From positions 1-6,945 of the forward strand of contig CAVDMV010000037.1 of NCBI GenBank assembly GCA_963610315.1: DNA of 6,945 bases. The letters run 5' to 3'. Within the stretch, counting starts at the first letter, position 1. Every line of letters begins with the position of its first letter. Below are positions 1 through 6,803 of this stretch, piece by piece. This stretch comes from UBA3210 sp963610315 (lineage in GTDB: Bacteria > Bacillota_I > Bacilli_A > RFN20 > CAG-449). The notes under the pieces were generated by a model. It was given only the letters and a program-made list of their open reading frames with translations, searched no databases and had not been told where the DNA came from. The position numbers and the translations under genes are program-made.

Positions 1-17
1 ATTTTAATTATTAATAA

Positions 18-2030
18 TTAAATTTCTTCAATAAGTGATAATTCACTAGCTTTTTTTATCATTTTTTCTTTAATTCGATTAATATAATTACTATTTTCTA
101 AATTTGATTCATTTTCTAAAATATAATTAATCTCATTTTTAGAAACTTCAAACATTTTATAATCAGAAACGATATTTAAAGAATTGAAAGTTGGAAAGCC
201 ACTTTGTTCAATTCCTAAATAATCACCTGGTCCTCTTAAGAGCATATCTTGTTCAGCAATTTTAAAGCCATCTAAGGTCGTTTCTAAGAATTTTAATCTT
301 TCGATTTTTTCTTCGCTTACGTCTTCGTTATAAACTAATAAACAGAATGATTCTTCTCCATTTCGCCCTACTCTACCTCTTAATTGATGTAAGGAAGCTA
401 AGCCAAAATTATTCGCCGAAAAAATAATTATTCCTAAAGCTTCTTTTACGTCAATTCCAAGTTCAACAATAGAAGTCGCGACAAGAATTAAAAATTCTTT
501 GTTTTTAAAGCGAGTAATTAAATCACTTGTTTTATTTTCATCCATTTTTCCGTGTAATAACTCGATATTATTACCATATTTTTCTTTGTATTTTTGATAT
601 ATTTCATTCGCGGAAACTAATGTTGTAGCCCCTTCTAAAATCTTTGGACAAACAATAAAAACTTGTCTATTTTTACTTATCGCATAATCGATTAATGAAC
701 TAATTTTAGGTGATTTATCGTTAACTACTAAAGTCTTCACTTTTCTTTCTTTAAATGGATAAGAATGTAAAGAAGATACATCTAAATCCCCATAAATAGA
801 CATTGATAAAGTTCTCGGAATTGGTGTCGCGCTCATGAGGAGAATATCAACGCTATCTCCTTTTGAAGCAAGTAAATTTCTTTGATTGACGCCAAAACGA
901 TGTTGTTCATCAATAATCGCTAATCCGAGGTTTAGATAACTAATAGACTTAGAAAATACTGCATGAGTACCAACAACAATAACATTAGTTTTAGTTAGTA
1001 AAACCTCTTTAATTTGCTTTTTTTCTTTATTAGATAATGAACCGACTAAAAGAAGAACTTCAATATCTTCATCTTTTAATAATTCTTTAAAATAAAAATA
1101 ATGTTGTCTAGCTAGTGAATCAGTTGGTGCGAGCATTACTCCTTGTTTATTTCTTAAATAATTAGTATATAAAGCAAGTAATGAAACAAGCGTTTTTCCA
1201 CTTCCTACATCGCCTTGTAATAAGCGATACATTAAGTGTTCACTATTTAAATCTTTATAGATATCATTCACGGCATTTTTTTGATCTTGTGTAAGTTCAT
1301 ATGGTAAAGACGAAATAAATTTCTTTAGTTTACTAAGATCTATTTTTAATACTTCATGTTTAATAAGTTTTTTATTTTCATCACGAATAAGTTTATTTGT
1401 CAAAGAAAAATCCAAACATTCAATAAATTTTAAAGTTCTTAAGCCTACAGAAATATCGTCATAAGAAGTAGGAAAATGCACTTTATTTAAAGCTTCTACA
1501 TAAGGTATTAATTTATATTTTTTATTTAAATATGAAGGGATTATATTATTAAAATAGGCTCCTTGATTTTCAAGTGTTCGTTTAATTAATTTATGAAAAT
1601 TATCTTGGCTAATTTTTGTATTTAGATGATAAACTGGTTTTAATCTTTCATTTTCTTTAATCTTCCCTTTTTTAATCTTAATTAAAGACATATAGTTACC
1701 TTTTTTAGAATAACTCGCAATTAAAGAGAAAGCTTCATTAACCTTTAAAACCTTCATTAAATAATCTTGATTAAATGCTTTTACTTGATAAATAACTCCT
1801 TCATTAGAAGCAAAAGAAAAAGAACATATCTTAATGTTTTTCGCACGTACATAGATTGGTCGAGAAATTATCGTTCCATATAGAACATAACGATTTTTAT
1901 CCTCTAAAGGAAATTCATTAGTATATTCAAAAGACTCATATCGATAAGGAAGATGATTTAATAAATCTTCTGAATCATATATGTGTAAATTATTTAGTTC
2001 ACTTTCTAAAGTAGTCTTTAATAATTTCAT
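18..2030 (-). CDS. recG: ATP-dependent DNA helicase RecG (complete, 670 aa)
   Basis: RecG is a monomeric superfamily 2 double-stranded DNA translocase that remodels stalled replication forks and Holliday junctions in the cytoplasm. Seen in the sequence: an N-terminal wedge/OB region (about residues 1-235) with the family-typical LLNHLPYRY at 23-31; a TQDQ element at 247-250; Walker A GDVGSGKT at 273-280; GTHAVF at 354-359; Walker B-type DEQHRFG at 374-380; motif III SATPIPRT at 400-407; HGKM at 493-496; motif V VATSIVELGIDV at 517-528; motif VI QLRGRVGR at 549-556; and the C-terminal RGPGDYLG at 599-606. The length is close to the roughly 680 aa usual in Bacillota. The ATG at 2030 is preceded by AGGTGA (2035-2040), and no upstream in-frame ATG was found. 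The extreme N-terminus is short and lacks the KGIGP-type glycine motif seen in B. subtilis RecG. The protein has no tryptophan. It is last of the genes here, 72 bp behind a GT2 gene and a probable terminator, so it may be expressed by read-through or from a weak promoter of its own. Confidence 0.98.
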   Translation of the reverse strand: MKLLKTTLESELNNLHIYDSEDLLNHLPYRYESFEYTNEFPLEDKNRYVLYGTIISRPIYVRAKNIKICSFSFASNEGVIYQVKAFNQDYLMKVLKVNEAFSLIASYSKKGNYMSLIKIKKGKIKENERLKPVYHLNTKISQDNFHKLIKRTLENQGAYFNNIIPSYLNKKYKLIPYVEALNKVHFPTSYDDISVGLRTLKFIECLDFSLTNKLIRDENKKLIKHEVLKIDLSKLKKFISSLPYELTQDQKNAVNDIYKDLNSEHLMYRLLQGDVGSGKTLVSLLALYTNYLRNKQGVMLAPTDSLARQHYFYFKELLKDEDIEVLLLVGSLSNKEKKQIKEVLLTKTNVIVVGTHAVFSKSISYLNLGLAIIDEQHRFGVNQRNLLASKGDSVDILLMSATPIPRTLSMSIYGDLDVSSLHSYPFKERKVKTLVVNDKSPKISSLIDYAISKNRQVFIVCPKILEGATTLVSANEIYQKYKEKYGNNIELLHGKMDENKTSDLITRFKNKEFLILVATSIVELGIDVKEALGIIIFSANNFGLASLHQLRGRVGRNGEESFCLLVYNEDVSEEKIERLKFLETTLDGFKIAEQDMLLRGPGDYLGIEQSGFPTFNSLNIVSDYKMFEVSKNEINYILENESNLENSNYINRIKEKMIKKASELSLIEEI

Positions 2031-2074
2031 ATTTTCACCTAAATCTATTCTACAATATTTATTTTTTAGTTAAA

Positions 2075-2117
2075 AGTAATAAAAAAGAATAGTAACTATT
2101 AGTTATCTACTCTTTTT
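2075..2117 (-). terminator. Probable intrinsic terminator after the GT2 gene, overlapping its stop codon
   Basis: Read on the minus strand, the arm at 2117-2102 (AAAAAGAGTAG, a bulged A, then TAAC) pairs with the arm at 2096-2082 (GTTACTATTCTTTTT) around a TAATA loop. This gives about 15 pairs including one G-U, with a run of T directly after. The G-U pair is a weaker A-C mismatch on the plus strand, which favours the minus orientation. The last codons and the TAA of the GT2 gene (2103-2105) form part of the stem. The stem is AT-rich, so termination may be leaky and let recG be transcribed. Confidence 0.6.
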
Positions 2118-3440
2118 CTTATGAATGTGGAAAATATTTGTTCGATCCTTATGAGGGATAACTTTCCAAGTAAGTTTTCTTGAAAATAAAGCGACTATAT
2201 CAATAATAAATTGAATAGTCATAAAGATTGGATAAGTTAAACAAATACCAATCTTTTTTATAAATGATACACCTTTAATTTTCTTGTGGTCAACGATGAA
2301 TAATAATGCAGTTAATAAGAAGAAACCTAAATATCCAAAGATTAATGATCGAGCCATACCAATTAGATAACCTCCTCCATAAACTAAATCATAGAAAGAA
2401 GTTATTTCACCAATGAAGATGTCATAGAAACTATATGAAGTAAATAATGGAGCTAGCATTAATAATAAACATTGAATAAAACCAATAATGAATAAAACTA
2501 AACAGAAAGGTAAGATATAAATCGTAATATCATAAATAGAAAATCTTGTCTTAGTCTTTCTTGAGAATAATGATTTTAATAAATCTTTAATTCTTAAATA
2601 GAAGACAAGTAAATGACCTCTTGCCCATCTTACTCTTTGTCTAAACATGATTCTCACGTTTGTAGGTTGTTCATCGTAAAATACTGCTTCATCAGTATAT
2701 CTAATCTTATAACCGGCAATATCTTGATCAACAGTAAATTCCCAGTCTTCTGTTAGAGTTAGATAATTCCAACCTTTTTTAACACAGACACTTGGAATAA
2801 CAAATCCTGTACCTTGAACTCTAGCCGAGCATCCTAATATTGATCTACCACGCGATTCAATCGCGTTACCTTGAACGAAGTATATACCATAACATCCAGA
2901 CATTAAATTATAGCCAAAATTCTTTGAATTACGATATGAAGTAACAATTGACTTCTTATCAAAATAATTAAATGCATCATTAAGTTTTTCAATGTAATCA
3001 TCTTTAATTAAATTATCTGCATCTAACATGATGAAACCATCAAAATTCATAATGCCATAATCTTTATCGATGTTTTCAAATAAGGCTTTTAAGGCACAGC
3101 CTTTTGTTCCACTTGTAGGATCATTAATTTCATAAACATGCGCCCCTAAAGAAGAAGCAACACTTGCAGTTTTATCATCACAGTTATGGGCCGCGACAAA
3201 TATTTCTATTTTATCCATTGGATAGTTATTATTCTTAATACTTAGAATTAAATTACCGATGACATTTTCTTCATTTCTTGCTGAAATAACAATGCCATAA
3301 CGGCATTTATCATCACTATGAGGATATTTTGTTTTCTTAAAAATACCAACTATCCCGAACACGACAAAATGAGCCATTAATACAGCATAAATTATATATA
3401 TAATTTGACTAATTAAATTAACTATTTGTACGTAATCCAT
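2103..3440 (-). CDS. Membrane-bound processive-type family 2 glycosyltransferase (445 aa)
   Basis: This is an inverting GT-A fold glycosyltransferase of the cellulose/hyaluronan/poly-GlcNAc synthase type, acting at the cytoplasmic membrane on a nucleotide sugar. Seen: an N-terminal hydrophobic segment (about 6-34); the GT-A start GIVISARNEE at 49-58; HNCDDKT at 85-91 with the first conserved aspartates; DAD at 140-142, the metal/UDP-binding DxD; GTGFVIP at 210-216; TED at 230-232, carrying the presumed catalytic acid; and QRVRW at 268-272, matching the Q(Q/R)xRW signature of processive synthases. About three C-terminal membrane segments follow (near 304-331, 358-383 and 396-419), then a basic tail ending in HKKKSR. 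All key residues are present. The start at 3440 has an AGAAGGA site 10 nt upstream that lies inside the preceding gene, and the two genes overlap by 23 bp. Which sugar and acceptor it uses cannot be read from the sequence. A chain-forming polysaccharide synthase or a glycolipid-extending enzyme are both possible. Confidence 0.9.
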   Translation of the reverse strand: MDYVQIVNLISQIIYIIYAVLMAHFVVFGIVGIFKKTKYPHSDDKCRYGIVISARNEENVIGNLILSIKNNNYPMDKIEIFVAAHNCDDKTASVASSLGAHVYEINDPTSGTKGCALKALFENIDKDYGIMNFDGFIMLDADNLIKDDYIEKLNDAFNYFDKKSIVTSYRNSKNFGYNLMSGCYGIYFVQGNAIESRGRSILGCSARVQGTGFVIPSVCVKKGWNYLTLTEDWEFTVDQDIAGYKIRYTDEAVFYDEQPTNVRIMFRQRVRWARGHLLVFYLRIKDLLKSLFSRKTKTRFSIYDITIYILPFCLVLFIIGFIQCLLLMLAPLFTSYSFYDIFIGEITSFYDLVYGGGYLIGMARSLIFGYLGFFLLTALLFIVDHKKIKGVSFIKKIGICLTYPIFMTIQFIIDIVALFSRKLTWKVIPHKDRTNIFHIHKKKSR

Positions 3441-4617
3441 GCTTCTTTTTTCCTTCTAAAAGTAAATCGCGTTGATTAAAATATTTACAGATTTCTTTAT
3501 AGATTAAATCTGCGGTATATTCTGCACCAAAGTTATCGTGGTAATCTCTTGCGTTTTTACTAAGTTCATCTAATAAGCTTGGATTATTAACATATGATTC
3601 TATCATTTCAACTATTTTATCAACATCAAACTCTTTTAAAGCGCATTTAACATTATTAATGTAATAATTACCGATATCTCTTTCAATTAATGTCGCGAAA
3701 TTAGTAATAATTGATGGTACTCCAAAGAAAGTAGGTTCTGCAATACAGTTACCACTTTTGCCGAGGAAAAGATCACTTGCCGCGATATATGGTAATACAT
3801 TTGGAGTAAATGCCATTGGCATTAATTTAACTTCTTCTGTAGTTTGTAAAGAAGATAACTTTTTAAATAATTCTTCATTCTTTCCACAGAATGGGATAAT
3901 GGTAATTTTAATATGTTTTTTTGCCAGTTCTTCACAGATCTTTTCTGTTTTACCAATACCATAACCACCTTCCATTAAAGTAATTGTAAAATTATCTAAA
4001 GGAAGATTTAAATTCTTTCTATTTTCAATCTTATCAAGAGGAATATCAAAAGCTTCATTTCTAATTAAGAAAGGAACTCTCTTTAAATTATCTTCATTAT
4101 ATTTTCTTCTCTTCATCGCTTTTTCATAACCGATGCTTGAAGCAACTAAAGTTAAATTTGCTCTATATCTAAATAAAGAATTCATTACGACATCAGGGCA
4201 ATAACTGATGGTAAAGATATCTTTGTTCTTAACGTGTTCTGCATAATAATTTGTCGCCCAGTGCGTAGAAAAAACAACATCAGGATTAAGTTCTCTCATA
4301 TATTCAATACCTGATGCACATGCTCCTGGAATAAGTCTCATCGTTGTAAAAGAAGATAAAGTTGTACCCCAAAATTCAGAATTAATAGTCGCGAAATAAC
4401 CTAGATTTCTATGTTTATTATAATTGACAACTTGGTTGACTAAAAATTGTCCATATTGTTTTAAATATGGATCACCTGAATCTTTAAAGAAATTGCATGT
4501 AATAACTTCACATTTAGAACCATACTTCTTTTCAAATACTTCTTTAATAGACATTAAAGGCATTATATGACCTAAGCCAGCTTCTACATATGGAAATAAT
4601 ACTCTTATTTTTTTCAT
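3418..4617 (-). CDS. GT28/MGDG synthase-like glycosyltransferase, possibly a diacylglycerol glycosyltransferase (399 aa)
   Basis: This looks like a GT-B fold enzyme of the MurG/MGDG synthase/UgtP kind, which moves a sugar from a UDP-sugar to a lipid acceptor at the inner membrane face. Seen: an N-terminal Rossmann-like start, MKKIRVLFPY, followed by EAGLGH at 12-17, corresponding to the glycine-rich GxGH loop of this superfamily; a mid-protein EGGYGIGK at 216-223 opening the C-terminal domain; SDLFLGKSGN at 281-290; and AEPTFFGVPSI at 293-303, the usual donor-binding region with the conserved E/P pattern. There are no membrane spans or signal peptide, as expected for a peripheral enzyme. The ATG at 4617 has GAGGAG (4623-4628) 5 nt upstream. 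It is the first gene of a unit with its own promoter and overlaps the following GT2 gene by 23 bp. The lipid acceptor is inferred from family resemblance and from fakA next door. MurG itself is unlikely because of the divergent motifs and the lack of cell-wall neighbours. Another GT28 acceptor is possible. Confidence 0.8.
   Translation of the reverse strand: MKKIRVLFPYVEAGLGHIMPLMSIKEVFEKKYGSKCEVITCNFFKDSGDPYLKQYGQFLVNQVVNYNKHRNLGYFATINSEFWGTTLSSFTTMRLIPGACASGIEYMRELNPDVVFSTHWATNYYAEHVKNKDIFTISYCPDVVMNSLFRYRANLTLVASSIGYEKAMKRRKYNEDNLKRVPFLIRNEAFDIPLDKIENRKNLNLPLDNFTITLMEGGYGIGKTEKICEELAKKHIKITIIPFCGKNEELFKKLSSLQTTEEVKLMPMAFTPNVLPYIAASDLFLGKSGNCIAEPTFFGVPSIITNFATLIERDIGNYYINNVKCALKEFDVDKIVEMIESYVNNPSLLDELSKNARDYHDNFGAEYTADLIYKEICKYFNQRDLLLEGKKKHGLRTNS
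3451..3457 (-). promoter_or_regulatory. Ribosome binding site of the GT2 gene, inside the preceding gene
   Basis: The minus strand reads AGAAGGA here, 10 nt before the ATG at 3440. It lies within the last codons (Leu-Glu-Gly region) of the GT28-like gene, whose stop is at 3418-3420. Ribosomes finishing the first gene therefore pass over the second gene's start, the usual arrangement for translational coupling. The purine-rich spacer and slightly long distance suggest the site is modest alone. Confidence 0.65.
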
Positions 4618-4627
4618 TTCGACTCCT

Positions 4628-4640
4628 CGGCTTTATGCCG
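4628..4640 (-). promoter_or_regulatory. Short GC-rich hairpin at the predicted 5' end of the glycosyltransferase mRNA
   Basis: CGGC-ATAAA-GCCG on the minus strand forms a 4-bp all-GC stem with a 5-nt loop in otherwise AT-rich DNA. It begins at about the first nucleotide after the transcription start predicted from the promoter at 4648-4676, and it ends where the GAGGAG ribosome binding site (4623-4628) begins. It could stabilise the mRNA 5' end or tune access to the ribosome site. The function is inferred; only the symmetry is seen. Confidence 0.4.
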
Positions 4641-4647
4641 TATACTA

Positions 4648-4676
4648 ATTATATAACAAGAATGCCACTTTTACAA
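4648..4676 (-). promoter_or_regulatory. Sigma-A type promoter of the glycosyltransferase operon
   Basis: On the minus strand TTGTAA (4671-4676) is followed after exactly 17 bp by a perfect TATAAT (4648-4653). The expected start of transcription is near 4641, giving a leader of about 24 nt before the ATG at 4617. It lies just downstream of the fakA terminator, which fits a separate transcription unit for the two glycosyltransferases. Confidence 0.65.
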
Positions 4677-4717
4677 AAAAATATTTACCTAGAAGGCTTT
4701 ATTTACCTTAAATTAAC

Positions 4718-4745
4718 AAAAAAATCACTCTTTTCGAGTGATTTT
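4718..4745 (-). terminator. Rho-independent terminator of fakA
   Basis: A perfect 10-bp inverted repeat, AAAATCACTC and GAGTGATTTT, flanks a 5-nt loop (GAAAA on the minus strand). It begins 12 bp after the fakA stop and is followed on the minus strand by an unbroken run of seven T (4724 down to 4718). The plus strand has a poorer, interrupted T run, so the element most likely serves fakA. It separates the asp23-fakA unit from the glycosyltransferases. Confidence 0.88.
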
Positions 4746-4757
4746 CTTAATTTTCTC

Positions 4758-6392
4758 TTATTCAACACCAACAATGAATGAATATACTGGTTGTTTACCT
4801 TCAGTAACTTCAATTTCTACATCAGGATATTTATTAGAAATTAATTCAGTTAAAGCTTCTACTTCACTACTTGTTGCATCTTCACCAACGATTAATGTGA
4901 TGATAGAAGAATTTTCATCAAGCATTGAAGAAATCATCTTATAAGCTGCTTTTACTTTGTTAGGATAGCAACAAATGATAGTTTTACCGTTAATACCGAT
5001 ATATTGATCTTTCTTAATATCAACGCCGTCAATATTAGTATCTTTAATTGCGAAAGTAACTTGACCTGATTTAACATTCGCGATAGCTTCAGTCATTTCA
5101 CTAACGTTTTCATCTAAGGAAGCTTCAATATTAAACATCATACAAGCTACAAATCCTTGAGGAATTGTCTTAGCTTGAACAACTCTTACTTCTGCTCCTT
5201 CATATACGTCTGCCGCTTGTTGAGCTGCAAGAACAATATTAGAGTTATTTGGTAAAATGATAACATTTTTCGCATGTACTTTCTTAATCGCTGCGACGAA
5301 ATCTTCTGTCGAAGGATTCATTGTTTGACCACCTGAAACGATTTCATCAACACCGTATTCTTTAAATTTATCTGCGATACCTTCACCTGCACAGCAAGCA
5401 ATTAAGGCATATTCTTTCATTGGTTCATCTTTTACTTCTTCTTCAAATACATTCATTTCTGTATGATCTAAAGCGACGTTTTCAACTTTAACACGGTTAA
5501 ATTCACCATATTGTTGAGCGAATGTTAAGATTGCACCAGGAGTTAAAGTATGTAAATGAACTTTTATAATTTGTCCATCTTTCTTAAAGATAATTGAATT
5601 ACCATGTGATTGTAAGAATGAATTAAATTTCTTATCAACAAACATCTTTTTACCGACATCTGTAGGTTCTTCTGGTAGATTTAAAATAAATTCAACGCAG
5701 TAACCATATTCATCACTTGCTTCAAGAGGAGAAGTTTCATCTTTTTCAACAATTGAAGTAACAGCATTCTTTTCAACAATAATACCTTTTAATGCTTTCT
5801 TAAAACCGTGGAGAACCTTACATAAACCCATACCACCTGAGTCAACAACACCAACTTCTTTTAAAACTGGAAGTAAATCAGGAGTTCTTAATAAAGATTC
5901 ACGTGCTTCATTATAGAAAATTTCAAAAGCTTTTTCGATATCCATCTTAAGAGTAACTTTTTCTTCTAAGAGTTTTGAAGAATCTTTAATAACAGTTAAG
6001 ATTGTTCCTTCAACAGGCTTCATAACAGCCTTATAAGCTACTTCTCTACCATTTGATAATGCTTGTGATAATTCAACCGCATTAATAGTTTCTTTGCCTT
6101 GTAAAGACATCGCAAATCCTCTAAAGATTTGGCTTAGAATAACACCAGAGTTACCTCTCGCGCCCATTAATAAGCCTTTAGAGAATGCTTTTGCAATTTC
6201 ATAAACGCCTTTATCAGTTCTATTTTCAACTTCTTTAGCACCACTTTGCATGGTTAAGTTCATATTTGTACCAGTATCTCCATCAGGTACTGGGAAAACG
6301 TTTAATGCATCAACTTCTGGATAACAATTATATAAATAGTTAGCACCAGAGATTATCATTTGTTTGAGCATTATTCCATCTATAGTTTTCAT
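4758..6392 (-). CDS. fakA: Fatty acid kinase FakA (YloV/Dak2-DegV type; 544 aa from the preferred start)
   Basis: FakA is the ATP-binding kinase subunit that phosphorylates fatty acids carried by FakB (DegV-family) proteins; the acyl phosphate then enters phospholipid synthesis through PlsX/PlsY. Seen, numbering from the preferred start: an N-terminal Dak2 (DhaL-like) kinase domain, about 1-200, with NVFPVPDGDTGTNMNLT around the metal-binding aspartates (37-44), GLLMGARGNSG at 73-83, MKPVEGTILTV at 124-134 and VVDSGGMGL at 182-190. The middle domain keeps YGYC (Cys 232) and KVHLHT (His 279, His 281), matching the Cys/His/His zinc site I recall for S. aureus FakA. A C-terminal DegV-like domain has SGGQTMNPSTED at 353-364 and ILPNNSN at 379-385. 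The length matches S. aureus FakA (about 550 aa). An ATG at 6401 is possible but touches its ribosome site with no spacer; the ATG at 6392 lies 9 nt from it and is preferred. The Asp23-family gene is immediately upstream. No tryptophan codons occur. Confidence 0.95.
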   Translation of the reverse strand: MKTIDGIMLKQMIISGANYLYNCYPEVDALNVFPVPDGDTGTNMNLTMQSGAKEVENRTDKGVYEIAKAFSKGLLMGARGNSGVILSQIFRGFAMSLQGKETINAVELSQALSNGREVAYKAVMKPVEGTILTVIKDSSKLLEEKVTLKMDIEKAFEIFYNEARESLLRTPDLLPVLKEVGVVDSGGMGLCKVLHGFKKALKGIIVEKNAVTSIVEKDETSPLEASDEYGYCVEFILNLPEEPTDVGKKMFVDKKFNSFLQSHGNSIIFKKDGQIIKVHLHTLTPGAILTFAQQYGEFNRVKVENVALDHTEMNVFEEEVKDEPMKEYALIACCAGEGIADKFKEYGVDEIVSGGQTMNPSTEDFVAAIKKVHAKNVIILPNNSNIVLAAQQAADVYEGAEVRVVQAKTIPQGFVACMMFNIEASLDENVSEMTEAIANVKSGQVTFAIKDTNIDGVDIKKDQYIGINGKTIICCYPNKVKAAYKMISSMLDENSSIITLIVGEDATSSEVEALTELISNKYPDVEIEVTEGKQPVYSFIVGVE

Positions 6393-6401
6393 AAATGTCA
6401 T

Positions 6402-6407
6402 CTCCTT
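6402..6407 (-). promoter_or_regulatory. Ribosome binding site that decides the fakA start
   Basis: AAGGAG on the minus strand directly abuts an ATG at 6399-6401 (spacing 0) and lies 9 nt before a second in-frame ATG at 6390-6392. The second spacing is normal for Bacillota. The second start also begins MKTIDG, close to the short N-termini of known FakA/YloV proteins. The annotated protein should therefore lack the first three residues (MTF). Confidence 0.75.
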
Positions 6408-6412
6408 CGTAA

Positions 6413-6772
6413 TTAGATATCTTTTACGCCTGTGACGTAAACATTGACGGTAACTTGTTTCAAGTTAAAAGTCTTAGTTAAATCGTATTTAACCTTCTTT
6501 TGTACCGCGGTAATTGTTTCAGTGATTCTAAGTCCGAAACAAACAACAATGTATATATCTACTTCAACTTGGCCTTTAGAATTCTTACGAACATAAACGC
6601 CTTTTGAATAATTTTCTTTTTTTAATATTTCATTAATTTCGTCTTTAAGAGTACGTTTGCTGCTAATACCTACAACACCATAACATTCTGTTGCTGCTTC
6701 ACAAGCGACACTAGCAAGTGCATCTAGTGAGATATTAACGCTACCATATTGAGTTTTCTTATCAATATCCAT
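6413..6772 (-). CDS. yloU: Asp23/Gls24 family envelope stress protein (YloU-like, 119 aa)
   Basis: This is a small soluble Asp23/Gls24-family protein. In Bacillota, members are associated with envelope stress or membrane-anchored partners; a biochemical activity is not established. Seen: the family start YGSVNISLDALASVAC (9-24), with ATECYGVVGIS at 27-37; a variable basic middle (40-68); the beta-rich stretch VEVDIYIVVCFG at 69-80; and the C-terminal VTVNVYVTGV at 107-116. There is no signal peptide or membrane segment. The start at 6772 has a strong AAGGAGG (6779-6785) 6 nt upstream. It sits 11 to 20 bp upstream of fakA, the same order as yloU-yloV in B. subtilis, so the two are almost certainly co-transcribed. 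The function of the pairing is unknown. The family assignment is firm, the role is not. Confidence 0.93.
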   Translation of the reverse strand: MDIDKKTQYGSVNISLDALASVACEAATECYGVVGISSKRTLKDEINEILKKENYSKGVYVRKNSKGQVEVDIYIVVCFGLRITETITAVQKKVKYDLTKTFNLKQVTVNVYVTGVKDI

Positions 6773-6803
6773 AACAAGCCTCCTTAATAGGTATGTTTAT
6801 TTT

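Noticed and set aside
1..17. Terminator after recG
   Set aside because: Only 17 bp of AT-rich sequence remain after the stop and no hairpin is visible, so nothing can be claimed.
2047..2075. Possible recG promoter (TAGAAT at 2047-2052)
   Set aside because: The -35 region is poor (TTTTAA or TTTAAC), and the predicted start would leave only about 10 nt before the ATG, so it is not listed as a feature.
3758..3964. 68-codon open frame on the plus strand
   Set aside because: It lies wholly antisense to the GT28-like gene, has no convincing ribosome site and no recognisable protein features.
3418..4617. MurG (lipid II-forming GlcNAc transferase)
   Set aside because: It shares the GT28 fold pattern, but the glycine loop reads EAGLGH rather than GGTGGH and there are no peptidoglycan genes around it. 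The fit to MGDG synthase/UgtP-like enzymes is better.
4590..4944. Two short plus-strand open frames spanning the gap after fakA
   Set aside because: They cover the promoter and terminator of the minus-strand genes and the antisense of fakA. Their composition looks like reversed coding sequence and AT-rich spacer.
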